Source: Conexibacter sp. CPCC 206217 (GTDB lineage Bacteria > Actinomycetota > Thermoleophilia > Solirubrobacterales > Solirubrobacteraceae). Taken from it: a stretch of 64,000 nt of DNA. A model generated the notes under the pieces. That model ran no database searches. It was not told the origin of the DNA and saw nothing but the letters and a program-made list of their open reading frames with translations. Position numbers and translations under genes: made by a program. Within the stretch, counting starts at the first letter, position 1; each line of letters opens with the position of its first letter. This document shows, piece by piece, positions 34,974 to 43,329 of the stretch. The stretch is from NCBI RefSeq assembly GCF_030646165.1, contig NZ_JAUTDO010000002.1, forward strand, positions 716,927-780,926, read 5' to 3'.

Positions 34974-36376
34974 CTGGCGAGCGCTTCGAGCAGATCGGTG
35001 CGGGTGAGGATCCCGGCGGGCGCGCCGTCGCGCGTGACCAGCAGCGCCTGGCGCTCGCCGGTCAGCAGCGCGACCGCGTCGCGGACCGGATCGCTCGCCG
35101 CGACGGCCGGCAGCGGCGGCTCCATCACGTCGACGATCTGCGCCGTCAGCAGCGACGGGTCGCCGACGGCGTGGGCGAGCAGGCCGCGCTCGCCGACGGA
35201 TCCGACGATCGCGCTCGGGTCGGTCGCCGAGACGACCGGCAGCTGCGAGACGCCGTGCTCGTGCAGCAGCGAGACGGCGTCCTTGACCTGCTGGTGCGTG
35301 TGGACGGTCACGAGCGCGGGCGGCGCGCTCGCGCCGGCGGCCTTCGCCCGCAGCACGTCGTCGACGCGCTGCGCGGTGCCGCGGTCGAGGAAGCCGTGCT
35401 CGGTCATCCAGGTGTCGTTGAAGACCTTGCTGAGGTAGCTGCGCCCACCGTCGGGCAGGACCACCAGCACGAGCGCCTGCGGGTCGGTCAGCTCCTGCGC
35501 GACCTGGAAGGCGGCGTGCAGCGCGGTGCCCGACGAGCCGCCGGCGAGGATCCCCTCCGTCTGCGCGAGCCGGCGCGCGGCGAGGAACGAGTCTCTGTCG
35601 CTGACGGTCACGTAGCGGTCGACGACGGAGCGGTCGAAGGTCGCGGGCCAGAAGTCCTCGCCGACGCCCTCGACGAGGTACGGCCGCACCTGGTCGTCGG
35701 CGCCAGCCGAGTAGATCGAGCCTTCGGGATCGGCGCCGATCACTCTGATCTCCGGGTTGCGCGTGCGCAGGAAGCGCGCGACGCCGCTGATCGTCCCGCC
35801 CGTGCCGACGCCCGCGACGAGGTGCGTGATGCGCCCGCCGGTCTGCTCCCAGATCTCGGGGCCGGTCGACGCCTCGTGCGCGGCCGGGTTGGCGGGGTTG
35901 AAGTACTGGTTGGGCTGGAAGGCGCCGGGGATCTCCTCGGTGAGGCGATCGGCGACGCGGTAGTAGGAGCGCGGCGAGTCGGGCGGGACGTCGGTCGGCG
36001 CGATCACGACCTCGGCGCCGTACGCGCGCAGCAGGTCGATCTTCTCGCGCGACATCTTGTCCGGCATCACGGCGATCACGCGATAGCCCTTGATGCGCGC
36101 GGCGATCGCGAGTCCGGTGCCGGTGTTGCCGGAGGTCGGCTCGACGATCGTGCCGCCGGGCTGCAGGCTGCCGTCGCGCTCGGCCGCCTCGATCAGCCTG
36201 ATCGCGACGCGGTCCTTGATCGACCCGCCGGGGTTGGCCGACTCGACCTTCGCGACCAGCTGCGGTGTCAGCCCCGCCCCGTAGCGCGACAGCCGCACGA
36301 GCGGCGTGCCCCCGATCGTGTCGAGGATCGAGTCGGCGATGACTGGCTGCGCGGCGGTGGCGCGGTCGGCGCTCAT
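34970..36376 (-). CDS. cbs: Cystathionine beta-synthase with C-terminal CBS-domain pair
   Basis: 468 residues, ATG at 36376. Condenses serine with homocysteine using PLP. The catalytic domain shows IGGTPLVRLSRY, NPGGSIKDRVAIRLIEAAE (PLP lysine), EPTSGNTGTGLAIAARIKGYR, VAGVGTGGTISGVARFLR and GSSGTALHAAFQVA. Two CBS (Bateman) repeats follow from about residue 335: VKDAVSLLHEHGVSQLPVVS and VRDAVALLTGERQALLVTRD, ending ILTRTDLLEALAR. In animals this region binds SAM; here ligand is unknown. The downstream metB is coupled by overlap. Confidence 0.93.
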   Translation of the reverse strand: MSADRATAAQPVIADSILDTIGGTPLVRLSRYGAGLTPQLVAKVESANPGGSIKDRVAIRLIEAAERDGSLQPGGTIVEPTSGNTGTGLAIAARIKGYRVIAVMPDKMSREKIDLLRAYGAEVVIAPTDVPPDSPRSYYRVADRLTEEIPGAFQPNQYFNPANPAAHEASTGPEIWEQTGGRITHLVAGVGTGGTISGVARFLRTRNPEIRVIGADPEGSIYSAGADDQVRPYLVEGVGEDFWPATFDRSVVDRYVTVSDRDSFLAARRLAQTEGILAGGSSGTALHAAFQVAQELTDPQALVLVVLPDGGRSYLSKVFNDTWMTEHGFLDRGTAQRVDDVLRAKAAGASAPPALVTVHTHQQVKDAVSLLHEHGVSQLPVVSATDPSAIVGSVGERGLLAHAVGDPSLLTAQIVDVMEPPLPAVAASDPVRDAVALLTGERQALLVTRDGAPAGILTRTDLLEALAR

Positions 36377-36433
36377 GGTGAGTCGACTGTAGCGGGGGCC
36401 GCGCTTCGTTTCAGGACCTTCGGCGGTCGCTCC

Positions 36434-37600
36434 TCATCCGGCCAGCCGCGTGAGCCGGCCCACCGCCTCCTCGATCACCTCCGGCCGCTTGCAGAAGGCG
36501 AAGCGAACGAGCGTGCGGCCGTCGGCGGGGTCGGCGTAGAAGGCGCTCGTCGGGATCGCGACGAGACCGATGCGCTGCGGCAGCTCCCGGCACCAGCTCG
36601 CCGCGTCGGTGACGCCGAGCGGGGCGGCGTCGGCGTTGACGAAGTAGGTGCCCTGCGTCGGCGAGACGGCGAAGCCGACGGCTTCGAGGCCGCTCGCGAG
36701 CCGGTCGCGGTTGGCCTGCAACTGGGCGGTGAGCGGCGCGGTGTGGCGCTCGGCCTCGGCGAGCCCGTGCGCGACGGCGTGCTGCAGCGGCGTGCCGCCG
36801 GCAAAGGTGAGGAACTGCTTCGCGGCGCGCGCAGCGGCGACCAGCTCGGGCGGCCCGCTGCACCAGCCGATCTTCCAGCCAGTCAGCGAGAACGACTTGC
36901 CGGCGCTGGAGATCGTCAGCGTCCGCTGCGCCATCCCGGGCAGCGTCGCGAGCGGGATGTGTTTCGCGCCCTCGAAGACGAGGTGCTCGTAGACCTCGTC
37001 GGTGACGGCGACCAGGTCATGCTCGACGCAGACCGCCGCGATCCCCTCCAGCTCCGCGCGCGTGAGCACGCGTCCGGTCGGGTTGTGCGGCGAGTTGAGC
37101 AGCAGCACGCGGGCTCGTCTCGCGCTTGCCGCCACCCGTCTCAGCTCGTCGAGGTCGAGCGCGAAGTCCGGTGCCCGCAGCGTCACCGGCCGCAGCACCC
37201 CGCCGGCCATCGCGACCGCCGCGCCATAGGAGTCGTACGTCGGCTCCAGCGCGATCGCCTCGTCGCCCGGTTCCAGCAGTCCCAGCATCGCCGAAGCGAT
37301 CGCCTCGGTCGCCCCGAACGTGACCTGCACGCCGTCGTCAGGATCGATCTCCAGCCCGTAGCACCGTCGCTGATGCGCGACGATCGCCGCCCGCAGCGGC
37401 GGCACCCCGGCAAGCGGCGCGTACTGATTGCGCCCCTCGCGCAACGCCGCCGCGGCCGCCTCCGTCAGCTCCGCAGGCCCGTCCGTGTCCGGAAACCCCT
37501 GCCCCAGATTGATCGCCCCCGTCCGCAGCGCGAGCGCCGACATCTCGGTGAAGATCGTCGTGCCGAACGGCCGCAGCCGCCGCGCGATGGGAACGCTCAT
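36434..37600 (-). CDS. PLP-dependent class I aminotransferase (DapC/kynurenine-methionine aminotransferase-like)
   Basis: 388 residues, ATG at 37600, fold type I. Visible marks are INLGQGFPDTDGPAELTEAA, QYAPLAGVPPLRAAI, VTFGATEAIASAMLGLLEPGDE, LLLNSPHNPTGRVL, DEVYEHLVFEG, and the PLP lysine in ISSAGKSFSLTGWKIGW. Close relatives in actinobacteria are annotated as succinyldiaminopimelate aminotransferase or methionine/kynurenine aminotransferase. The position next to cbs-metB would fit sulfur amino-acid metabolism, but specificity is not readable. It lies 11 nt after the MmyB-type regulator, and may be cotranscribed with it. Confidence 0.88.
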   Translation of the reverse strand: MSVPIARRLRPFGTTIFTEMSALALRTGAINLGQGFPDTDGPAELTEAAAAALREGRNQYAPLAGVPPLRAAIVAHQRRCYGLEIDPDDGVQVTFGATEAIASAMLGLLEPGDEAIALEPTYDSYGAAVAMAGGVLRPVTLRAPDFALDLDELRRVAASARRARVLLLNSPHNPTGRVLTRAELEGIAAVCVEHDLVAVTDEVYEHLVFEGAKHIPLATLPGMAQRTLTISSAGKSFSLTGWKIGWCSGPPELVAAARAAKQFLTFAGGTPLQHAVAHGLAEAERHTAPLTAQLQANRDRLASGLEAVGFAVSPTQGTYFVNADAAPLGVTDAASWCRELPQRIGLVAIPTSAFYADPADGRTLVRFAFCKRPEVIEEAVGRLTRLAG

Positions 37601-37611
37601 GGCGCGGGACG

Positions 37612-38466
37612 CTAGCGCGGCGCGGACGAGATCGATACGCCGCGCTCCTCCGCCGCGATCGTCACCAGCAGCGCGAGCGACTGCTCGGCGGCGGAGTCGG
37701 GTGGGGCGGTGTAGATCAGGAGCAGCTGGCCGGCGGTGCCGGGGACGTTGAAGGACTGGTAGGCGAGCGTCAGCTCGCCGAGCTGGGGGTGGTCGTAGGA
37801 CTTGCTTCCGCCGCTCTTCTCATGCACGTCGTGCCGGGCCCAGAGGCGGCGGAACTCGTCGGACTTGAGCGACAGCTCGCCGACCAGCTCGGTGAGGCGG
37901 GGGTCGTCGAGGTCGGCGCCGACGGCGGCGCGCAGGGAGGCGACGGAGCTGGCGCAGCGTCTGGGCACGTCGACGTACTGCGCGCGGGCGCCCGCGTCGA
38001 GGAAGACGTCGCGCACGATGTTGCGGCCCGCACGGTAGCTCGGGTGCAGGGCGCTGGCGAGCGCGTTGGCGGCGAGCACGTCCATGTGACGGCTGAGGAC
38101 GGTCGCGGGGGTCGGTTGGGCCGCGACCAGCCGCGCCAGCTCCGGACGCACGCGCTCGGGACGCGCGGATGCGGAACGGCGGCGGCGCGTGGTCGGCGCG
38201 GCGAGTGCGCGCAGGTGCTCGAGCGCGTCGTCGTCGAGCTGCAGCACGCGCGCGAGCGCGTCGATCACCTGCTCCGACGGATGCCTGTCGCGGCCCTGCT
38301 CCAGCCGCACGTAGTAGGCGGCACTGACGCCGGCCAGCATCGCCAGCTCCTCGCGCCGCAGACCCGGCACGCGACGGCGCCCGTACGCCGTCACCCCCGC
38401 CTGCTCCGGGGTGACCAGCTCGCGGCGTGCACGCAGGAACGCTCCGAGGCGATTGTCGTCGGGCAT
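37612..38466 (-). CDS. XRE-family regulator with MmyB-like ligand-binding domain
   Basis: 284 residues, ATG at 38466. Helix-turn-helix in the N-terminus: LGAFLRARRELVTPEQAGV, VPGLRREELAMLAGVSAAYYVRLEQGRDRHPSEQVIDALARVL, a diagnostic MmyB-family stretch. The C-terminal MmyB domain (PAS-like, reported to bind fatty acid in other bacteria) covers ~100-280: RLVAAQPTPATVLSRHMDVLAANALASAL, ELSLKSDEFRRLWARHDV and HPQLGELTLAYQSF. In actinobacteria such regulators usually sit divergent from the SDR or oxidoreductase they control. The SDR gene at 38606 fits this pattern. Confidence 0.9.
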   Translation of the reverse strand: MPDDNRLGAFLRARRELVTPEQAGVTAYGRRRVPGLRREELAMLAGVSAAYYVRLEQGRDRHPSEQVIDALARVLQLDDDALEHLRALAAPTTRRRRSASARPERVRPELARLVAAQPTPATVLSRHMDVLAANALASALHPSYRAGRNIVRDVFLDAGARAQYVDVPRRCASSVASLRAAVGADLDDPRLTELVGELSLKSDEFRRLWARHDVHEKSGGSKSYDHPQLGELTLAYQSFNVPGTAGQLLLIYTAPPDSAAEQSLALLVTIAAEERGVSISSAPR

Positions 38467-38605
38467 GCGCTCAACGATAGGCGCGGTCGCGAACGCGGTG
38501 GTGACCGTGCGACTACCACCCTTCGCAGGGACCTGGCTGGACCCGCGGATCGCGGCTTGACTGCATCGAGCTGCTTCCGGCTCCCCGACGAGAAGGACTC
38601 GCCCG

Positions 38606-39523
38606 ATGACTCAGCAATCCCAGCAGGTGTGGTTCGTGACCGGCGTCTCGCGCGGGCTCGGCGAGGCGCTCGCACGCGAACTGCTGCGGCGCGGACACCA
38701 CGTCGTCGGCACGACGCGCGACGGGTCGGCGCCGGCGTCGCTCGCCGAGAATCCGCGGACGCTTGCGGGCGGCGCACCCGGCGCCATCGCATCCGCCGAC
38801 GCCGCGCCCGCCCGCTTCGACGCCGTCGCGCTCGACGTCACCGACCCCGCCCAGGCCGCGGTCGCCGTGCAGCGGGCGCACGCCGTCCACGGCCGCCTCG
38901 ACGTCGTCGTCAACAACGCCGGCTACGGCCTGCTCGGCACGGTCGAGGGCGCCTCGGCCGACGAGGTCGCGCACCTGTTCGAGGTCAACTTCTTCGGCCC
39001 GCTGCGCGTGATGCAGGCGGCGCTGCCGCTGCTGCGCGAGCAGCGCGGCGGCGGTCACGTCGTCAACGTGATCTCGATCGCGGCGCTCGCGCCGGGCGCC
39101 GGCTCCGGCCTCTACGCCGCCGCGAAGGCCGCGCTGCGCGGCGTCTCGCAGGCGCTCGCGCAGGAGGCGGGACCGCTCGGGATCGGTGTCACGATCGTCG
39201 CGCCCGGCCAGTTCCGGACCGACTTCCTGTCCGACCACTCGATCCGCTCCACCGCCCGCACGCTCGACGCCTACGCGCCGACCGCCGGCGCGGTGCTCGG
39301 CAGGTTCGCGGGGATCGCGGGGACGCAGACCGGCGACCCGGCGAAGGCCGCCGTGGCGATGATCGACGCTGTGCAGTCGTCGAATCCGCCCGTCGACCTC
39401 GTGCTCGGCGCCGACGCGCTCGACCGCGCCCGCGCCGACGCCGAACGGCTGCGGCAGGACATGCGCGACTGGGAGCAGGTCTCGCGCGCGACGGCGTTCG
39501 GCGACGAAGCGGCCGCAGCCTGA
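38606..39523 (+). CDS. Short-chain dehydrogenase/reductase
   Basis: 305 residues, ATG at 38606. Classical SDR: cofactor motif VWFVTGVSRGLGEALARELLRRGH, NNAGYGLLG, catalytic Ser in VNVISIAALAPGAG, catalytic Tyr/Lys in GLYAAAKAALRGVS and the PGQFRTDF segment. An insertion of about 20 residues after the first strands (ASLAENPRTLAGGAPGAIAS) is variable in the family. It is divergent from the MmyB regulator (139-bp gap), which is the likely controller, and convergent with the mutarotase. Substrate unknown. Confidence 0.88.
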   Translation: MTQQSQQVWFVTGVSRGLGEALARELLRRGHHVVGTTRDGSAPASLAENPRTLAGGAPGAIASADAAPARFDAVALDVTDPAQAAVAVQRAHAVHGRLDVVVNNAGYGLLGTVEGASADEVAHLFEVNFFGPLRVMQAALPLLREQRGGGHVVNVISIAALAPGAGSGLYAAAKAALRGVSQALAQEAGPLGIGVTIVAPGQFRTDFLSDHSIRSTARTLDAYAPTAGAVLGRFAGIAGTQTGDPAKAAVAMIDAVQSSNPPVDLVLGADALDRARADAERLRQDMRDWEQVSRATAFGDEAAAA

Positions 39524-39565
39524 CGCGAACGGCGCGCGCACGCGCGGCGCCGCCGTCGCGGCGAT

Positions 39566-40525
39566 TCAGGCGACCGTGAGCGAGAAGGCGCTGACGTCGC
39601 GCTCGCCCGGCTCGACGAGGCGCAGGCCGTTGCCCGAGACGAGTGCATCGGTCGGCGCCGTCATCGGCTCGAAGCAGACGACCGGCTCGCTCAGCGGGGC
39701 GAACACCTGCGCGGCGGCGAAGCCCTGCTCGAAGCGGAGCTCGATCCGGCGTGTGCCGTCGCCGACCGCGAAGCGCGTGCCGGGCTCGACGCCGTCGTAG
39801 GCGTCGTCGAACGCGCGGTCGCCCAGCAGGTGGACGCTCGCCGGCTCCTGCTCGGCCGCGCCGGTCGGAATCGAGCGCGCGTCGAGCTGCAGGTGACGCA
39901 ACGCGGGCAGCTCGACCTGCCATCGCTCGCGTGGCGTGTCGGGCAGTCTCAGGTACGGGTGGAAGCCATACGCGACGGGGACCGGCACGTCGCCGGTCGC
40001 GGTCAGCGTCGTCGTCAGGCGCAGCGTGCGAGCGTGCAGGGCGACCTCGATCCGCAGCATGTGCGGGAACGGGAACGAGGCGAGCAGCTCGGGGTGGGCG
40101 CCGTAGTCGAACGTCGCCCCGAAGGCGGCGCCGCCGGCGTCCGCCGCTTCGCCGCCGGCCGTGCCGTCGCGTTCCACGATCCACTCCGGGCGACCGGCGA
40201 GCAACCCGTGCATCGGCAGTCCGTTCCCGTCGCGATGCAGGCCCGCCGCGCCGTCGGCGATCCGCACCTGCTGGCCGGCGACCTCGAACGCGTCGCGAGA
40301 GAGGCGATTGGCCCACGGGTGCAGCAGCGGCAGCGCCATCGTTCTCGCGTCGCGCAGGTACGTCGCGAGCCCGTGCCGCTGCCCGAGCAGCTCCTGCTCG
40401 CCGTCACGCAGCGAGACGCCGAGCATCCCGGCGCCTGGCAGGAACGTCGCCGTCAGCCCTTCCTCGGAACTCAACCGCAGCGCCTCGAACCCCTCGACCT
40501 GCGTCGTCTCGATCACGCCGCACAT
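39566..40525 (-). CDS. Aldose 1-epimerase (mutarotase) family protein
   Basis: 319 residues, ATG at 40525. The galactose-mutarotase beta-sandwich is recognisable by LSSEEGLTATFLPGAGMLGVSL, LLHPWANRLS (substrate arginine/asparagine region), MHGLLAGRPEW with the conserved histidine, PVAYGFHPYLRLP (second histidine, general base/acid region) and PLSEPVVCFEPMTAPTDAL containing the catalytic Glu. It equilibrates alpha and beta anomers of hexoses or acts on a related sugar. Near alpha-galactosidase/phosphorylase genes elsewhere in the window but not in an operon with them. Confidence 0.86.
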   Translation of the reverse strand: MCGVIETTQVEGFEALRLSSEEGLTATFLPGAGMLGVSLRDGEQELLGQRHGLATYLRDARTMALPLLHPWANRLSRDAFEVAGQQVRIADGAAGLHRDGNGLPMHGLLAGRPEWIVERDGTAGGEAADAGGAAFGATFDYGAHPELLASFPFPHMLRIEVALHARTLRLTTTLTATGDVPVPVAYGFHPYLRLPDTPRERWQVELPALRHLQLDARSIPTGAAEQEPASVHLLGDRAFDDAYDGVEPGTRFAVGDGTRRIELRFEQGFAAAQVFAPLSEPVVCFEPMTAPTDALVSGNGLRLVEPGERDVSAFSLTVA

Positions 40526-40648
40526 GCTCGCAAGCGGGCCGGCGCCACGCCAGGGGCGTTCACATCGACAGCCCGAGCGCCACCGGAGCAGCGCACGTTT
40601 GCTGCTGCTCTACCGCAGTGATCCTTCGGTCCTCGGTCGAAACCGCGT

Positions 40649-41683
40649 CTAGAGCGACGACGCCGCGTCCGCGAGCGGCTCGATGCGCACGCGCGTCCCG
40701 GTCGGCGCATGCAGGAACGGCTCCTCGGCCCCGCTGCGCACGAGCGCGAGCCCGTCGAACGCGAGCGCGCTCGTGACCTCGCCCGCCGGGCGACCGCCGT
40801 CGCCGCCGGCGACGAGCAGCCGATCCCCGCTCGCCAGCAGCGCGTGGTCGGAGTGGACACGGCAGAGGCGACGGTGGACCGTGCCCGAGCGCTGCTGCCG
40901 CAGCACCGTCTGCAGGCCCGGATAGAGCCCCTTCTCGGTCGCGACCGTCGTCGCGTCGAGCCCCAGTTCGGCCGGCAGCAGCGTCTCGCGCGCGTCCGCG
41001 CCGTAGGCGATCCGCCCGCGCTCGATCCGCAGCGCGTCCCAGCCGGCGTGGTCGAGCGGCGCCGCGCCGGCGCGTGCGAGCGCCGCTTCCAGCGCGGGCA
41101 GTCGATCGGCGCGCGCGACGAGATCGATGCCCGCCCAGGTGCGCACCGCGCGAACGGGGATGCCGGCGCAGCGGGTCGGGAGGTGCGTCAGGTCGGGAGC
41201 CGCGACCAGCGCGGCCAGCGCGGGCGTCGGATCCTCGGTGCCTGTGATCGACGCAGCGCCCAGCGCGCCCAGCGCGACCGCCGGGGCCTCGGCGCCCACG
41301 ATCGGCGCAGCGGCATCGGTGCGCGGGTCGCGAACGGCGAACCGCGCCAGCTCCTCTTCGTCCCCCACCACGCTTACGAGGCATTGCGCCAGCGTCAGCT
41401 TGTGCAGCTCGACCCGCCACCCGATCCGGCCGCTCCACAGCCCGCGGAAGAGCCCTTCGAGCGCGGGGCGCTCGCAGTGCAGCAGCCAGCCGCGCTCGGT
41501 CCGCAGCGCCCGCGCGAGCGCGCGCTGCTGGCCCTTCGGCGTCAGCAGCGCCGTCGGCACGCCGTCGCCGATCGCCACCCGCGCGACGTCGGCCGACAGC
41601 AGCGCCTGCAGGAAGGCGAGCGCGTCGGGGCCGCCGACGCCGAGCTTGCCGGCCTCGGAGCGATCGATCCACGCAAGCGTCAT
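40649..41683 (-). CDS. ygfZ: Folate-binding YgfZ/GcvT-like protein lacking the usual motif cysteine
   Basis: 344 residues. I chose ATG at 41683 (MTLAWIDRSEAGKLGVGGPD) because a promoter ends 7 nt upstream, giving a leaderless mRNA; a TTG at 41704 lies inside the operator. Domain features follow the COG0354 pattern: LGVGGPDALAFLQALLSADV, WRVELHKLTLAQCLVSVVGD, and a C-terminal GcvT-like barrel. The signature K-G-C-Y-x-G-Q-E reads EKGLYPGLQTVLRQQRSGTV, so the conserved Cys is Leu. YgfZ supports tetrahydrofolate-dependent Fe-S enzyme repair under oxidative stress. A SoxR-box-like promoter fits that role. Confidence 0.8.
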   Translation of the reverse strand: MTLAWIDRSEAGKLGVGGPDALAFLQALLSADVARVAIGDGVPTALLTPKGQQRALARALRTERGWLLHCERPALEGLFRGLWSGRIGWRVELHKLTLAQCLVSVVGDEEELARFAVRDPRTDAAAPIVGAEAPAVALGALGAASITGTEDPTPALAALVAAPDLTHLPTRCAGIPVRAVRTWAGIDLVARADRLPALEAALARAGAAPLDHAGWDALRIERGRIAYGADARETLLPAELGLDATTVATEKGLYPGLQTVLRQQRSGTVHRRLCRVHSDHALLASGDRLLVAGGDGGRPAGEVTSALAFDGLALVRSGAEEPFLHAPTGTRVRIEPLADAASSL

Positions 41684-41689
41684 GTCGAC

Positions 41690-41726
41690 ACTGTCGCGCT
41701 TCAAGGCGGCTTGAAGTCAAGCGCGG
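41690..41726 (-). promoter_or_regulatory. SoxR-box-like operator and 19-bp-spacer promoter of ygfZ
   Basis: On the minus strand TTGACT (41720-41715), a 19-bp spacer and GACAGT (41695-41690) form a MerR-type promoter. The operator CTTCAAG-GCGG-CTTGAAG (41699-41716, plus reading) has the same 7-4-7 geometry as the known SoxR box CCTCAAG-TTAA-CTTGAGG, with 6 of 7 bases matching in each arm. The 17-mer CCGCGCTTGACTTCAAG (41726-41710) recurs exactly upstream of soxR at 60554-60570. Confidence 0.68.
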
Positions 41727-41823
41727 TCGCGCACGCTTCCAGCGGCGCGCCGACGCCTGACACCCGCCGCCCGTACGCCGCGCCGATGACCCCCTTCCCC
41801 GCAACGCTGACGACCGAGCTCTG

Positions 41824-42834
41824 TCAGGCGCCCGTGTCGCCAGCGCGGCCGTGCTCCCGCTCCCGCAGCCATGCGATCCGCTCGTCGAACCAGCCGCGTC
41901 GCTGCGGCCAGCCGCGCGCGAGCGCCGCACCCCAGACGAGCAGCTGCCAGCGCCGCGCGGCGACGAGCGCCCGCAGCACGTCCGCGTGCACCGGCGCGCC
42001 GTAGCCGCGGTAGGCCTGCCCGGCGGCGGCCGGATCGTGTGTGCCGAACGGCGGCAGCGCCGCATACAGGCACGCCAGATCCCACGCGCGCGGCCCGAGG
42101 AACGCGTCCTCCCAGTCGTTCCAGAGCGGTCCGCGCGCGGCGTCGTCGAGCACGTTGCGCAGGTGCGCGTCGCCGTGGATCGGCTGCAACGGCAGTCCGA
42201 GCAGCTCCACCCGTTCCCGCACACGCCTGCCGACGGCGCGCAGCAGCGCAGCTTCGTCGGCGTCGAGCGAGCCGGCATCCGCGAGCCGCTCGACGATCGC
42301 TGCAGCCTCCGTGAGCGCGCCCATGCGCGGTAGGGCGAGAGCGCGGGCCGCAGGCGCCGCCGGATCCGCCCCAGCCGCCTCAGCCGCCCCCGCCGCCTCA
42401 GCCGCCCCAGCCGCATCGACCGCCCCAGTGTCGCGCGCCGTGTCGCCGAGCACCTCATGGCACTCCCGCAACCGCCGCCCGGCCGCGTACGCGTCGAGCG
42501 GACGATCGGCCGGCGCGACGTACTCCCAGAAGCTGAGCGTGAAGCCGTCGCGGCGATGCGGGCCCGGCGGCAGCTCGGCGCTCGGGCCGACGACCGGGGC
42601 ACCCGCCCGCGCGAGCGCTCCCGCGATCGCAACCTCGCGCGCCAGCGCGACGCCGTCCGGCCGCATCTCGGCCGTCCCGGTCGCCACCCGGGCGACGACC
42701 GCCGCCGGCGCCAACCGCAGCAGCAGGTTGCTGCCGTCCTTCAACACGACCGGCTCCTGTACCCGCAACCCCAGCGCGCGCGCCGTTGCGACGGCGGCGC
42801 GCGACCCGCGATCGATCGGCGTGAGGGACGTCAT
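41824..42834 (-). CDS. Aminoglycoside phosphotransferase (APH)-family kinase-fold protein
   Basis: 336 residues from ATG at 42834; GGGGAGG lies 9 nt upstream, which favours it over ATG at 42843. The kinase-like fold shows a nucleotide-binding N-lobe (VVLKDGSNLLLRLAPAAVVARVA), Brenner's motif HGDAHLRNVL with catalytic Asp, and NDWEDAFLGPRAWDLACLYA with metal-binding residues. Members phosphorylate antibiotics, choline, homoserine or other small molecules; this one is not assignable. An Ala/Glu/Gly-rich repeat (GAAEAAGAAEAAG, about residues 155-175) interrupts the middle and looks like a replication-slippage tract. Confidence 0.84.
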   Translation of the reverse strand: MTSLTPIDRGSRAAVATARALGLRVQEPVVLKDGSNLLLRLAPAAVVARVATGTAEMRPDGVALAREVAIAGALARAGAPVVGPSAELPPGPHRRDGFTLSFWEYVAPADRPLDAYAAGRRLRECHEVLGDTARDTGAVDAAGAAEAAGAAEAAGADPAAPAARALALPRMGALTEAAAIVERLADAGSLDADEAALLRAVGRRVRERVELLGLPLQPIHGDAHLRNVLDDAARGPLWNDWEDAFLGPRAWDLACLYAALPPFGTHDPAAAGQAYRGYGAPVHADVLRALVAARRWQLLVWGAALARGWPQRRGWFDERIAWLREREHGRAGDTGA

Positions 42835-42902
42835 CGGAGTCATCCTCCCCGCTCGCCGCGCCGGCGGCTCGACACGCGAGCTCACCCGCTAGCGTTTCGC
42901 GA

Positions 42903-43235
42903 ATGGCGAAGCGCGACTCGAACCTCGTCTGGTCCAGCAGCGACGGCGATCTGCGCAAGGCGCGCGACAGCCGATCCGCGTCGGCGCCCCAGGGCGGCGG
43001 CCGCGTGAAGGTGCGCCGCGAGACCTCCGGCCGCCGCGGCAAGACGGTCACGACGATCACCAACGTCCCCCTCAACGACGAGGGCCTGCGCGAGCTGGCC
43101 GGCCGCCTGAAGAAGCGCTGCGGCGTCGGCGGCTCCGCCAAGGACGGCGTGATCGAGCTGCAGGGCGACCACCGCGACGCCGTCATGGACGTGCTGCGCG
43201 CCGACGGCTACGACGCCGTCCTCGCCGGCGGCTGA
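42903..43235 (+). CDS. yciH: SUI1/eIF1-type translation initiation factor (YciH family)
   Basis: 110 residues, ATG at 42903. The SUI1 fold is unmistakable: VKVRRETSGRRGKTVTTITNVPL, LKKRCGVGGSAKDGVIELQG, then HRDAVMDVLRADGYDAVLAGG. YciH influences fidelity of start-codon selection on the 30S subunit, and is usually a stress-modulated accessory factor. The N-terminal KRDSNLVWSSSDGDLR segment resembles the usual lead. The 94-bp gap after it is filled completely by the four 23-bp repeats. Confidence 0.93.
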   Translation: MAKRDSNLVWSSSDGDLRKARDSRSASAPQGGGRVKVRRETSGRRGKTVTTITNVPLNDEGLRELAGRLKKRCGVGGSAKDGVIELQGDHRDAVMDVLRADGYDAVLAGG

Positions 43236-43237
43236 AC

Positions 43238-43329
43238 GTGCACATCGGTAGCGTCCGATGCTGCATAACGGTAGTGTATAGCGCTGCACAGCGGTAGCGC
43301 AGCCGCCTGCGAAGCGGTAGTCTGGAGCG
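43238..43329 (+). repeat. Four contiguous 23-bp direct repeats (iteron-like) ending at the ATPase start codon
   Basis: The hexamer CGGTAG occurs at 43246, 43269, 43292 and 43315, exactly 23 bp apart, and TGC opens every unit (43239, 43262, 43285, 43308). Units span 43238-43260, 43261-43283, 43284-43306 and 43307-43329, so the block begins 2 bases after the yciH stop and ends one base before the ATG at 43330. The period is not a multiple of three, so it is not a coding repeat. It probably binds a protein, perhaps the downstream gene product. Confidence 0.8.

Noticed and set aside
43238..43329. CRISPR array
   Set aside because: The repeats are directly adjacent 23-bp units without spacers, too few and too degenerate, and no cas gene is present.
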